The notes under the pieces: generated by a model
Databases searched by the model: none
What the model saw: the letters and a program-made list of their open reading frames with translations, nothing else
What the model was told of the DNA's origin: nothing
Made by a program: the position numbers and the translations under genes
NCBI RefSeq assembly: GCF_002849595.1
Contig: NZ_NRQR01000018.1
Span: 62,001-126,000, forward strand
DNA from: Luteimonas rhizosphaerae
Lineage (GTDB): Bacteria > Pseudomonadota > Gammaproteobacteria > Xanthomonadales > Xanthomonadaceae
Direction of reading: 5' to 3'
Length of the DNA stretch: 64,000 nucleotides
In this document: positions 1 through 8,079 of the stretch, piece after piece
How positions within the stretch are numbered: position 1 is the first letter of the stretch
Layout of the letters: each line of letters starts with the position of its first letter

Positions 1-99
1 CACCGCATCGCGCTGGCGCCAGAGCTGCAGATCGAAGGCCAGAGCGCCGACCAGGTGCTGGACGCGCTGCTGGCCCGCGTCGAGGCGCCGCGTCGCTGA
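1..99 (+). CDS. MoxR-family AAA+ ATPase, C-terminal end only
   Basis: The first 33 codons of the window are open and end in TGA at 97-99. The peptide contains LAPELQIEGQSADQVLDALL, which resembles the C-terminal lid of MoxR AAA+ ATPases. The ATPase core lies outside the window. MoxR proteins act as chaperones and are usually followed by a DUF58/von Willebrand A-like protein, exactly as here (next gene 25 bp downstream), which supports the call. The MoxR assignment rests on this short tail plus context. Confidence 0.75.
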   Translation, partial: HRIALAPELQIEGQSADQVLDALLARVEAPRR

Positions 100-124
100 T
101 GCCGCGCTCGGGAGCCCATCCGCG

Positions 125-1426
125 ATGAGGCCGTCGACACCGCTGCTCGCCGCGCTGGTGCTGTGGGCGCTGGTCGGCATCGCCGCGTCGATCTGGTCCG
201 AGATGACCCTCGCGTGGCAGGCGGTCGGTGCGACCTTGTTGCTGCTCTCGGTCGCGGACCTGGTGGTGCTGGCGCGGCGCCCGACGCCGCGGGTCACGCG
301 GACCATGGCTGAAGCGTGGCCGATCGGCCTGGTGCGCGAGGTCGTGCTGCACCTGGACGGCGGCGCGGCCGGCCAGCGCCTCGACGTGCACGACGGCCAT
401 CCGCCGCACTGGACGCTGCAGGGCCTGCCGCGGCGCGTGCGGCTGGCGGCCGACACCGTGACCCATGTGCCCTACACGCTGCAGCCGACGCTGCGCGGCG
501 AAGCGGCGTTCGCGCCGGTGCAGCTGCGGCTGCTGTCGCCGCTGGGGCTGTGGCGACAGATGCGCGAGGCCGGCGGCGTGCAGCATGTGCGGGTGTTCCC
601 GAACTTCGCGCCGCTGACGCGGCTGGCGCTGCTCGGCGCCGACCAGGCCTCGCGGCTGATCGGCGCGCACATCAAGCGGCGACGCGGCGAAGGCACCGAT
701 TTCCACCAGATGCGCGAATACCGCGTCGGCGACAGCCTGCGCCAGATCGACTGGAAGGCGAGTTCGCGCGCACGCAAGCTCATCTCGCGCGAATACCAGG
801 ACGAGAAGAACCAGCAGCTGGTCGTCGTGCTCGACACCGGCCGGCGGATGCGTGCCCAGGACGGCGCGCTGTCGCATTTCGACCATGCGCTCGATGCCGC
901 GCTGGTGGTGTCGTATCTGGCGTTGCGGCAGGGCGATGCAGTGGGCCTGTTCGCGACCGGCGGCGCGTCGCGCTGGATGGCGCCGCAACGCGGCATGGGC
1001 GCGATCGACACCCTGCTGCGCATCAGCTACGACCTGCAGCCGGAGCCGGTCGCGACCGACTACCTCGCCGCGGCGACCGAGCTGTCGCTGCGCCAGCGCC
1101 GGCGCGGCCTGCTGATGCTGGTCACCAACCTCGGCGACGAAGATGTCGAGGACGTGCTCGCGGCGGTGCGCATGCTGCAGCGGCGGCACCTGGTGATCGT
1201 CGCCTCGCTGCGCGAACGCGCGCTCGACGCGGCGCTCGAGGCCGAGGTCCACGATCTCGACGACGCCGTGCGTGCCGGCGCGACCGCGCGTTATCTCGCC
1301 CAGCGCAAGGCCGCGCACGACGCCCTGCGCAACCATCGCGTGCTGGTGCTCGACGTCACCGGCGACGAGCTGCCCGGCGCGCTGGTGGAGCGCTACCTGG
1401 CGGTCAAACGCGACGGTCTGCTGTGA
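125..1426 (+). CDS. DUF58 domain-containing protein, MoxR partner
   Basis: 433 residues. Two hydrophobic segments near residues 8-25 and 30-50 make an N-terminal membrane hairpin. The DUF58 signature FHQMREYRVGDSLRQIDW lies near residue 192 and is followed by a vWA-like strand VVVLDTG near residue 235. The gene follows the MoxR tail by 25 bp, so the two are probably co-transcribed. MoxR/DUF58 pairs are linked in other bacteria to envelope stress and assembly of metal-dependent complexes; the client here is unknown. The start is an ATG and the length is normal for the family. Confidence 0.88.
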   Translation: MRPSTPLLAALVLWALVGIAASIWSEMTLAWQAVGATLLLLSVADLVVLARRPTPRVTRTMAEAWPIGLVREVVLHLDGGAAGQRLDVHDGHPPHWTLQGLPRRVRLAADTVTHVPYTLQPTLRGEAAFAPVQLRLLSPLGLWRQMREAGGVQHVRVFPNFAPLTRLALLGADQASRLIGAHIKRRRGEGTDFHQMREYRVGDSLRQIDWKASSRARKLISREYQDEKNQQLVVVLDTGRRMRAQDGALSHFDHALDAALVVSYLALRQGDAVGLFATGGASRWMAPQRGMGAIDTLLRISYDLQPEPVATDYLAAATELSLRQRRRGLLMLVTNLGDEDVEDVLAAVRMLQRRHLVIVASLRERALDAALEAEVHDLDDAVRAGATARYLAQRKAAHDALRNHRVLVLDVTGDELPGALVERYLAVKRDGLL

Positions 1427-1600
1427 CGGTGCATCCCGCCGCTGCCGCCGTGGCCGGGCGCGCGTTCCGCTATAACTGAACGGCAGCCGCGACCGCCGGG
1501 CGGCCGGCACGCGGCGCGACACCGGCGCGACGGCGCCCGGCGTAGCGTCGGCGGGCCTGCAACGGATCCACCGTTGCAACGCGATCGGGACAGGGGGGGC

Positions 1601-2728
1601 GTGACGACTCAAGAGACCAGTGCGGGGCCGCCGTCGGGCGGGCCTGACGGCGCCAGCGTGCGCCTGCCCGCGATGGCGCCGCCGCTGTCGGACATCCTGG
1701 CGCGCGTCTCGCGCGAGGCGCTCGAGAGCGACAACCTCGACGAGATGCTGCAGCGGATTGTCGACGTGCTCGCCGCCGAATTGCCGGTGACCATCGCCAG
1801 CATCCTGCTGCTCGACGAGGCCGGCGGCGTGTTCGTGCAGGAGATCAGCGCGGGCGGACTCGCGTTCGATCCGCCGCTCGCGTGGCCGTGGCCGGTGACC
1901 CAGGGGGTCGCGGGGCGCTGCGTCCGGCTCGGCACGCCACAGCTGATCACCGACGTCGCCGCGGATCCCGATTACGTCTCCGGCCACGGCGCGCTGCGCG
2001 CCGAGTACGTCGTGCCGATCCGGCATCGCAGCCGGCTGCACGGGGTGCTCAACGTCGAGAGCGTCGACGCCGGCTTCTTCGACGCGGCGATGTGCACGAC
2101 CTTCGACGCGGTGGCGGCGCAGATCGCCGGGGCGATCCACCTCGCCCGCCGCGCGGCGTCACTGGAACGCGCGAACGTGCGCCTGCAGCGCATCTCGATG
2201 GTCGACGGCCTGACCGGCATCGCCAACCGGCGCGCGTTCGACAGCGCGCTCGACGCCCTGTGGCAACGCCAGCGCCGCGCGACGCAGCCGCTGACCCTGC
2301 TGCTGGTCGACGCCGATCATTTCAAGGCGCTCAACGATGCCCTCGGCCATCTGCGCGGCGACGAATGCCTGTGCGAGATCGCGGGTGTCTGCGCCAGTTC
2401 GGCCGCCGCCGCGGGTGGCACCGCCGCGCGTTTCGGCGGCGAGGAATTCGCGCTGCTGCTGCCGGGGTACGACGCGTCCGACGCCGTCGCCTCCGGCGAG
2501 GCCCTGCGGCAGGAAATCGAAGCGCTCGCGCTGCCGCATCCGGCGTCGCCCGTCGCGCCGGTCGTGACCGTCAGCCTCGGCGGCGGCACGCTGTCGCCGC
2601 ATGCGGGCGACACCCCCCGCGACCTGCTGGATATCGCCGATCGCGCGCTGTACGCGGCCAAGGCCGCGGGGCGCAATCGCGTGCTCGTGGAGACCGGCCT
2701 CGCGGCCGCTCAGGCGCCGACGCGCTGA
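1601..2728 (+). CDS. GAF-GGDEF diguanylate cyclase
   Basis: 375 residues from a GTG preceded by a G-rich ribosome-binding stretch (1593-1599). An in-frame TTG at 1574 is a weaker alternative. A GAF sensory domain covers roughly residues 45-185 and a GGDEF domain roughly 205-365. The active-site loop reads RFGGEEF near residue 278, a catalytically competent GGEEF variant. No RxxD inhibitory site is visible five residues before it (GGTAA), so product inhibition through the classical I-site is unlikely. There is no membrane segment or signal peptide, so it should be cytoplasmic and make c-di-GMP in response to a ligand bound by the GAF domain. Its end overlaps the convergent YciI-like gene by 19 bp. 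Confidence 0.88.
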   Translation: MTTQETSAGPPSGGPDGASVRLPAMAPPLSDILARVSREALESDNLDEMLQRIVDVLAAELPVTIASILLLDEAGGVFVQEISAGGLAFDPPLAWPWPVTQGVAGRCVRLGTPQLITDVAADPDYVSGHGALRAEYVVPIRHRSRLHGVLNVESVDAGFFDAAMCTTFDAVAAQIAGAIHLARRAASLERANVRLQRISMVDGLTGIANRRAFDSALDALWQRQRRATQPLTLLLVDADHFKALNDALGHLRGDECLCEIAGVCASSAAAAGGTAARFGGEEFALLLPGYDASDAVASGEALRQEIEALALPHPASPVAPVVTVSLGGGTLSPHAGDTPRDLLDIADRALYAAKAAGRNRVLVETGLAAAQAPTR

Positions 2729-3084
2729 CGCACCCGGCCGACGTCGCGCACCGGTCGCACCTCGATGCAGCCGGTCTTCGCCCAAGGCAGATCGCGCGCC
2801 ATCCGCAGGGCCTCTTCCTCGCTGTCGGCCTCGATCAGGTTGAAGCCGGCCAGCATTTCCTTGGTTTCGGAAAACGGACCGTCGAGCACCTGGGTGCTGC
2901 CGTTGCGCGTGCGCACCGACTTCGCCGTCGCGGCCGGTTCCAGCTGCTGGAAATCCAGCAGCTTGCCGTCGGCGCGCAACGCGTCCGCGTGCAGCAGGCA
3001 GTCGCGCATCATGTGGTCGTACTCGCCGTCGGCGAGACCGTCGAGCAGGGCATCGTCGGTGTAGACGAGCAGCAGGTACTGCAT
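2710..3084 (-). CDS. YciI/DGPF-family protein
   Basis: 124 residues starting MQYLLLVYTDD, typical of the YCII-related fold, with the characteristic VLDGPFSETKEMLAGF segment (DGPF motif) near residue 67. Proteins of this family are small cytoplasmic dimers, often encoded near ECF sigma factors; enzymatic roles are rarely established. No ECF sigma gene is adjacent here. The 3' end overlaps the 3' end of the GGDEF gene by 19 bp. The family call is firm; no specific function can be given. Confidence 0.85.
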   Translation of the reverse strand: MQYLLLVYTDDALLDGLADGEYDHMMRDCLLHADALRADGKLLDFQQLEPAATAKSVRTRNGSTQVLDGPFSETKEMLAGFNLIEADSEEEALRMARDLPWAKTGCIEVRPVRDVGRVRQRVGA

Positions 3085-3109
3085 GGCGGACTCCTGCGGT
3101 GGACGCGAC

Positions 3110-3352
3110 TCAGGCGTCGAGATGGAAATACGGTTCGACGGTCCCCTGCAGCTTGACCGTCAGCGGTTGCCCGCGGCGATCCAGCGCGCGCCCCGCGGCG
3201 ACCCGGATCCAGCCTTCGCTGACGCAGTATTCCTCGACGTCGCGGCGCTCGTTGCCGTTGAAGCGGATACCGATGCCGCGGCCCATGGCGGCTTCGTCGT
3301 AGTGCGGGCTGCGCGGGTCGTTGGACAGGCGGTCGGGCGGGGTGTCGGTCAT
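3110..3352 (-). CDS. DUF3297 family protein
   Basis: 80 residues, start MTDTPPDRLSNDPRSPHYDE. The DRLS..PRSPHYDE opening and the later GIRFNGNER.DVEEYC stretch fit DUF3297, a small proteobacterial family of unknown function that is sometimes mislabelled as glutathione peroxidase. No signal peptide or membrane segment is seen. It lies 25 bp upstream of the YciI-like gene on the same strand, so the two may be co-transcribed. Confidence 0.82.
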   Translation of the reverse strand: MTDTPPDRLSNDPRSPHYDEAAMGRGIGIRFNGNERRDVEEYCVSEGWIRVAAGRALDRRGQPLTVKLQGTVEPYFHLDA

Positions 3353-3425
3353 GGGGGAATCGGCAGGCGAACGGGAAGCGGCAAGGATACCGCCGACCTC
3401 GCCACGCCCGCACGCGCAGCGTCGG

Positions 3426-3710
3426 TCAGGGCGCCTCGCCGCGGCCTTGGCGCTTGGCTTGGGCGATCACCGCGCGGACCCGGGCGCGGTCGGTATGGCG
3501 CGAGATGGCCACTGCGCCGAGCGCGATCGCACGCAGGCGCGTCGCCGCATCGACGTCGTAATGCGCGCCGCTGGTCTTGTTCTGGAAGGCGCGCCGCGGA
3601 ATGCCCAGGCGGCCGGCGAAGGCGTGCAGTTCGTCCAGCGTGTCGGCGAGCAGGTGCGCCCAGCGGTCGCCGCGCCAGGGGTGGACCGCATCGTCGACAT
3701 AGACCGCCAT
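3426..3710 (-). CDS. DUF4031 domain-containing protein
   Basis: 94 residues from the ATG at 3710, which has a GGAG about eight bases upstream. The frame stays open to 3788 but that extension is arginine-rich and unsupported. The protein begins MAVYVDDAVHPWRG and has HLLADTLDELHAFA and HYDVDAATR, the usual layout of DUF4031, a small family of unknown function. It is probably cytoplasmic. It is the first of three small minus-strand genes (this, DUF3297, YciI-like). Confidence 0.82.
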   Translation of the reverse strand: MAVYVDDAVHPWRGDRWAHLLADTLDELHAFAGRLGIPRRAFQNKTSGAHYDVDAATRLRAIALGAVAISRHTDRARVRAVIAQAKRQGRGEAP

Positions 3711-3983
3711 CGTAGGCTCCGCGCGCCGGCTCGATCGCCGCCCGACATGATAGGGGCGATGCCGTCGGCGCCGCGCGGATGCGCGCAATCGGCACGCGAT
3801 CCGCGGGTCTGGAGAATCTCGCCAAAATGCGTCGGGAATCCCGGTGCGACGCGTCGAACGCCGGTTTTCGCCGGGGAAATCCGCGTGTTTGGAAACTCCC
3901 GATTTTGGGTCGGTGTTGGAATTCCGTTAGCATGGCCGGCTGAATTCAATAATCGAACCTGTTTCGGGGAGGGCTGACCGATC

Positions 3984-5117
3984 GTGAATGTGCGTGGTTT
4001 CCAGTGGGTGTTGGGAAGTGTGTTGCTGTGTCTGGCGCCGGTCGTGGCCGCGGACGACCCGTCGCAGGACGGCGGACCGCAGGACGACGCGCCGAGCTTC
4101 GATCTCGGCGGCGCGGTGCGCTTCAACTACGGCTGGCTCGATTACGGGCCCACCAGCGGCCTGCAACCGGAACTCGTGCGCATCGACGCGACCGGCAGCG
4201 CCGGACCGGCGTTCTTCTCGCTGCAATACCGCTGGTACGACGGTTTCGATGCCGTGCACCACGCCTGGGCCGGCTGGACGCTCGGCGACGAACGCGACGG
4301 TGTCGACAGCGACATCCGCGCGGGCATCCAGCAGGTGCCGTTCGGCCTGCTGCCCTACGCGTCGCACAGTTTCTGGTTCGGGTCCGGCTATTACCTCGGC
4401 ATCGAGGACGATTACGACCTGGGCCTGGTCTGGCAGCGCGGCGACGACACGCACCAGTGGCATGCCGGCGTGTTCTTCGGCGACGAATACGGCACCGGTG
4501 CGAACTTCGACCGCTATTCGTTCGACGTGGCGACGACCGACGATCTGCCCTACCGCGAGCGCGAACGCGCGATCGTCCGCTACGAGCACAGCCGAGACTG
4601 GAACGGCGCGCAGGTCGCCGTCGGCGCGTCGGGCTTCACCGGTCGCGTCGAGAACCGCATCGACGGCCGCACCTTCGATCACACCGGCGCCGCGCTGCAC
4701 GCGCAGTGGGCGCGAGGCCAGACCACGGTGCAGGCGCAGTGGGCCCGCTACCGCTACGACATCCCGGAATCGCGCATCGCGCTGTCGGCGTTCCAGTCGC
4801 CGTTCGAGATCGCCGCCGAAGCCGACGTGCCGACGCTCAACGTCGCCTACGAGCTGCCGCGCAGCGGCTGGTTCGACACGGTGACCTGCTACAACAATCT
4901 CAGCGCGACGCTGCCGGTCGGCGACGATCCGGGCCTGCGCGACTCGGTGCAGAACGTCACCGGCTGCAGCTTCGGCAAGGGCGCCATGCTGACCTATGTC
5001 GACTGGATCGCCGGCAAGAACATGTGGTTCGCGGGCGGGCCGGGCATCGGCGTCCGCGATCCGGACAACCAGGGCTGGCATTCGCGCCTGAACGTCAACA
5101 TCGGCTTCTACTTCTGA
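3984..5117 (+). CDS. Outer-membrane beta-barrel (porin-like) protein
   Basis: 377 residues from a GTG start with GGGGAGGG eleven bases upstream. A signal peptide of about 23 residues (LGSVLLCLAPVVAADDP, cleavage after VVA) is followed by alternating aromatic/charged strands, and the last residue is Phe (NVNIGFYF), the usual Bam recognition end of outer-membrane barrels. Length and strand pattern resemble phosphate-selective or general porins, but no specific family motif is recognised. It lies 143 bp upstream of the BCCT transporter on the same strand, so it may admit the same osmolytes. An AT-richer stretch at 3880-3965 probably holds its promoter. Confidence 0.7.
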   Translation: MNVRGFQWVLGSVLLCLAPVVAADDPSQDGGPQDDAPSFDLGGAVRFNYGWLDYGPTSGLQPELVRIDATGSAGPAFFSLQYRWYDGFDAVHHAWAGWTLGDERDGVDSDIRAGIQQVPFGLLPYASHSFWFGSGYYLGIEDDYDLGLVWQRGDDTHQWHAGVFFGDEYGTGANFDRYSFDVATTDDLPYRERERAIVRYEHSRDWNGAQVAVGASGFTGRVENRIDGRTFDHTGAALHAQWARGQTTVQAQWARYRYDIPESRIALSAFQSPFEIAAEADVPTLNVAYELPRSGWFDTVTCYNNLSATLPVGDDPGLRDSVQNVTGCSFGKGAMLTYVDWIAGKNMWFAGGPGIGVRDPDNQGWHSRLNVNIGFYF

Positions 5118-5123
5118 TCGCAG

Positions 5124-5147
5124 CGTCCGGGCGCGTGCGCCCGGACG
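5124..5147. other. Strong hairpin between porin and BCCT genes
   Basis: An 11-bp perfect inverted repeat (CGTCCGGGCGC / GCGCCCGGACG) with a 2-base centre lies 7 bp after the porin stop codon. No U-run follows, so it may be a weak terminator or an mRNA-stabilising 3' structure separating expression of the two genes. Confidence 0.45.
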
Positions 5148-5259
5148 TCGCCGTACGCCCGTACGATCCCGCGATCGTGGCGGCGTGCTTCACCCGGACG
5201 TGTCCGGCCCCGGCGCAGGCTCTGCGCTTGCGCCGCACGTCCCGACACGAGGAACCACC

Positions 5260-7230
5260 ATGAACGAGCCTTCGTCGCGCCCGGCCGCGACTCCCGCGCC
5301 GGTGCCGCCCGAGACCTGGCATTCCCGCATCCTCGGACCGGTCTTCTATCCGTCGGCGCTGATCATCCTGGTGCTGGTGGCGCTGGCCTTCATCGCGCCG
5401 GCCGCGTCGGAATCCGCGTTCAATGCGGCCAAGCTGTGGGTCGCCAACGACGCGGGCTGGTTCACCATCCTCACCGTCGCCGGCTTCCTGGTGTTCATCG
5501 TCGGCATGGCGGTCAGCAGCTTCGGCCGGCTGAAACTCGGCCCCGACCACAGCACGCCCGACTACAGCTACCCGACCTGGTTCGCGATGCTGTTCGCGGC
5601 CGGCATGGGCATCGGCCTGATGTTCTTCGGCGTCGCCGAGCCGATCATGCACTTCTCGGATCCGCCGGTCGGCGACGCGGAAACCGTGACCGCCGCGCGC
5701 CAGGCGATGCGCATCACCTTCTTCCACTGGGGCGTGCACGCGTGGGCCATCTACGCGGTGGTCACGCTGTCGCTGGCGTACTTTTCGTACCGCCACGGCC
5801 TGCCGCTGCGCATCCGCTCGTCGCTGTATCCGCTGATCGGCGACCGCATCCACGGGCCGATCGGCCATGCCGTGGACACCTTCGCGGTACTCGGCACGAT
5901 CTTCGGTCTGGCGACGTCGCTGGGCCTGGGCGTGATCCAGATCAATTCGGGGCTCAACTACCTGTTCGACGTCACCGTCAGCACGACGACGCAGGTGATC
6001 CTGATCGCGGCCATCACCCTGGTGGCGACGGGGTCGGTGTTCACCGGACTCGATCGCGGCGTGCGCCGGCTGTCGGAACTGAACATGGTGCTGGCGGTCG
6101 CGCTGTTGGCCTTCGTGCTGGTCATGGGCCCGACCGTCCACCTGCTGCAGGCGTTCGTGCAGAACACCGGCATGTACATCTCCAGCGTGTTCGCGATGAC
6201 GTTCAACCTCTATGCCTACGAGCCGAGCGGCACGTGGCTGGGCGGCTGGACGCTGTTCTACTGGGGCTGGTGGATCGCGTGGTCGCCGATCCGCGAGTTC
6301 GTCGTCGGCGTGCTGCTGGTGCCGCTGGGCTTCACCTTCCTGTGGATGACGATCTACGGCAACAGCGCGCTGTACCAGGTCATGGTCGAAGGCTCGACCG
6401 GTCTGGTGGCCGCGGTGTCGGCCGACAGTTCGGTAGCGATCTTCCAGTTCCTCGAGGCGTATCCGCTGTCGACCATCACCTCGGCGATCGCGACGCTGCT
6501 GGTGGTCATCTTCTTCGTGACCTCGGCCGACTCCGGCGCGCTGGTCATCGACATGCTGTCCTCGAAGGGCGAGGAGGAGTCGCCGGTATGGCAGCGGATC
6601 TTCTGGGCGCTGCTGGTCGGTTCGATCGCGATCGCGCTGCTGATCGCGGGTGGGCTCGAAGCGCTGCAGGCGGGCACGATCGCCAGCGCCTTGCCGTTCA
6701 CCGTCATCATGATCCTGATGTGCTGGGGCATGGTGCGGGCGATGCGGCTGGAAGTCGTCAAGCGCAACAGCATGCGCGACGCACGCATCGCGCCGGTGGG
6801 CATCGGCGGCGGCGACTGGAAGCTGCGCCTGCGTGCGCTCTCGCACAATCCGTCGCAGAAGGAAGTGCTGGCGTTCCTGTCGGGCCAAGTGAAGCCGGCG
6901 CTCGAGGATGTCGCCGCGGAGCTGCGCAAGCAGCACCTCGAGGTGCGCGTCGAATCGGGCGAGGACGGCCGGGTCTGGGTCGAAGTCGGCCACGGCGAGG
7001 AGATGGACTTCTTCTACTCGGTGCGCCCGATCCCGTACGAGCCGCCGACCTTCATGCTCGACGACCCGCGTCGCAAGCGTCGCGACGACGAACGTTACTT
7101 CCGCGCCGAGGTGCATCTGCGCGAAGGCGGGCAGGACTACGACGTCATGGGCTGGCGCCAGGACGAGCTGATCCACGACGTGCTCGACCAGTACCAGCGC
7201 CACATGCACTTCCTCAACGTGGTGCGCTGA
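5260..7230 (+). CDS. BCCT-family (BetT-like) transporter with an internal deletion
   Basis: 656 residues from the ATG at 5260 (GAGGAA just upstream). About eleven to twelve membrane helices and a long cytoplasmic C-terminal domain (about residue 520 to the end) as in BetT. BCCT carriers import betaine, choline or carnitine. The signature starts normally, FYWGWWIAWSP at about residues 333-343, but continues directly with IREFVVGVLLVP. In BetT and BetP a segment like FVGMFIARISRGRT stands between these, so about 14 residues (42 nt) are missing in frame at 6288/6289. The lost segment includes part of the substrate-binding helix, so transport may be impaired or the sequence may be wrong locally. 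Confidence 0.88.
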   Translation: MNEPSSRPAATPAPVPPETWHSRILGPVFYPSALIILVLVALAFIAPAASESAFNAAKLWVANDAGWFTILTVAGFLVFIVGMAVSSFGRLKLGPDHSTPDYSYPTWFAMLFAAGMGIGLMFFGVAEPIMHFSDPPVGDAETVTAARQAMRITFFHWGVHAWAIYAVVTLSLAYFSYRHGLPLRIRSSLYPLIGDRIHGPIGHAVDTFAVLGTIFGLATSLGLGVIQINSGLNYLFDVTVSTTTQVILIAAITLVATGSVFTGLDRGVRRLSELNMVLAVALLAFVLVMGPTVHLLQAFVQNTGMYISSVFAMTFNLYAYEPSGTWLGGWTLFYWGWWIAWSPIREFVVGVLLVPLGFTFLWMTIYGNSALYQVMVEGSTGLVAAVSADSSVAIFQFLEAYPLSTITSAIATLLVVIFFVTSADSGALVIDMLSSKGEEESPVWQRIFWALLVGSIAIALLIAGGLEALQAGTIASALPFTVIMILMCWGMVRAMRLEVVKRNSMRDARIAPVGIGGGDWKLRLRALSHNPSQKEVLAFLSGQVKPALEDVAAELRKQHLEVRVESGEDGRVWVEVGHGEEMDFFYSVRPIPYEPPTFMLDDPRRKRRDDERYFRAEVHLREGGQDYDVMGWRQDELIHDVLDQYQRHMHFLNVVR

Positions 7231-7253
7231 GCGCCGCATTCCGGGATGGGACC

Positions 7254-7284
7254 GCACCAGGCCGCGCACTGCGCGGCCTGGTGC
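7254..7284 (+). terminator. Hairpin terminator after the BCCT gene
   Basis: A perfect 14-bp stem (GCACCAGGCCGCGC / GCGCGGCCTGGTGC) with a 3-base loop, 23 bp after the BCCT stop codon. It is followed by GTTGTGG, a poor U-run, so termination may be partial. Confidence 0.65.
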
Positions 7285-7367
7285 GTTGTGGGGGGGGCGG
7301 ATGCCGGCCGCGCCAATTCAGGGCTAGTGACGGCATGCAGATAGCGACCGCGCTGGAGAGCACCATG

Positions 7368-7395
7368 AAAAAGGCCGCGCATCAGCGCGGCCTTT
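7368..7395 (-). terminator. Rho-independent terminator of the DUF3016 gene
   Basis: Stem AAAGGCCGCGC / GCGCGGCCTTT with a 4-base loop; read on the minus strand it ends in a run of five U. It lies about 20 bp past the stop codon of the DUF3016 gene. Confidence 0.8.
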
Positions 7396-7416
7396 CTTCG
7401 AGGGGACGCGTCGCCC

Positions 7417-7977
7417 TCAGTTGCGGGCGACGGTCTCGCGCAGCTCGCGTCGCAGCCAGTCGTCGATCAACTGCTTCTCGAAGCGCAGTGCGTCGCTGCG
7501 CATCGCCGTGCCGCGACTCAGGAATCCCATGTCGCGCAGTTCGCGGCTGCCTTCGGCGACCACGGTGCCGTCCGCGTCGCGCAGCACGAAGTCCAGGTCG
7601 ATACGCGGCGGGTAGTGGTCCTTGACGATCCGCACATGGTCGTAGCGCGCGCTGCGCCCCGGCTCGTACATGCCGGCGCGGCGGATGTCGCGGATGGTCA
7701 CGTCCATCGTGCTGCCGGGCGGCAACTCGCGCTCGGCGCGCTCGCGCACGTGCTGCGCCAGCTGCTCGACCCAGTCGCCGCGCTGGGCTTCCCAGCGGTT
7801 GCCACTGAGGCGGATGTCGGAGAACGCGGCCGGATCGGTCCAGTGCACCAGCACCGGGCTGTCGTCGGACAGGCTGCGCGGCAGGCCGGGATCGGTGACG
7901 TCGTTGCCGGCAAGGGCGGGCATCGCGAGCGCACTGAGCGCAGCGGCAAGCAGCAGGGGCAGGGAACGGCGGTTCAT
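7417..7977 (-). CDS. DUF3016 domain-containing secreted protein
   Basis: 186 residues from the ATG at 7977, chosen because GAGGGAG stands just upstream and the protein then begins with a signal peptide (MNRRSLPLLLAAALSALAMP, cleavage near ALA-GND). The mature part has VLVHWTDPAAFSDIR and a C-terminal FEKQLIDDWLRREL, typical of DUF3016, a periplasmic family of unknown function. It is a single-gene unit with its own terminator at 7368-7395. Confidence 0.8.
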   Translation of the reverse strand: MNRRSLPLLLAAALSALAMPALAGNDVTDPGLPRSLSDDSPVLVHWTDPAAFSDIRLSGNRWEAQRGDWVEQLAQHVRERAERELPPGSTMDVTIRDIRRAGMYEPGRSARYDHVRIVKDHYPPRIDLDFVLRDADGTVVAEGSRELRDMGFLSRGTAMRSDALRFEKQLIDDWLRRELRETVARN

Positions 7978-8079
7978 TGCGGAAACTCCCTCGGTGCGGG
8001 CGACCCGCACTGGCGTTGGTGGACAGGCCTGCAGCATGCGCCCGGCGGGCTTAACCGGCCATCAAAATCTCGGAGCGGT

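Noticed and set aside
5095-7269. Long minus-strand open frames over BCCT, atp, glmS and kdp genes
   Set aside because: They are rich in Arg, His, Asp and Gln as mirror frames of GC-rich genes, and strong genes lie on the other strand.
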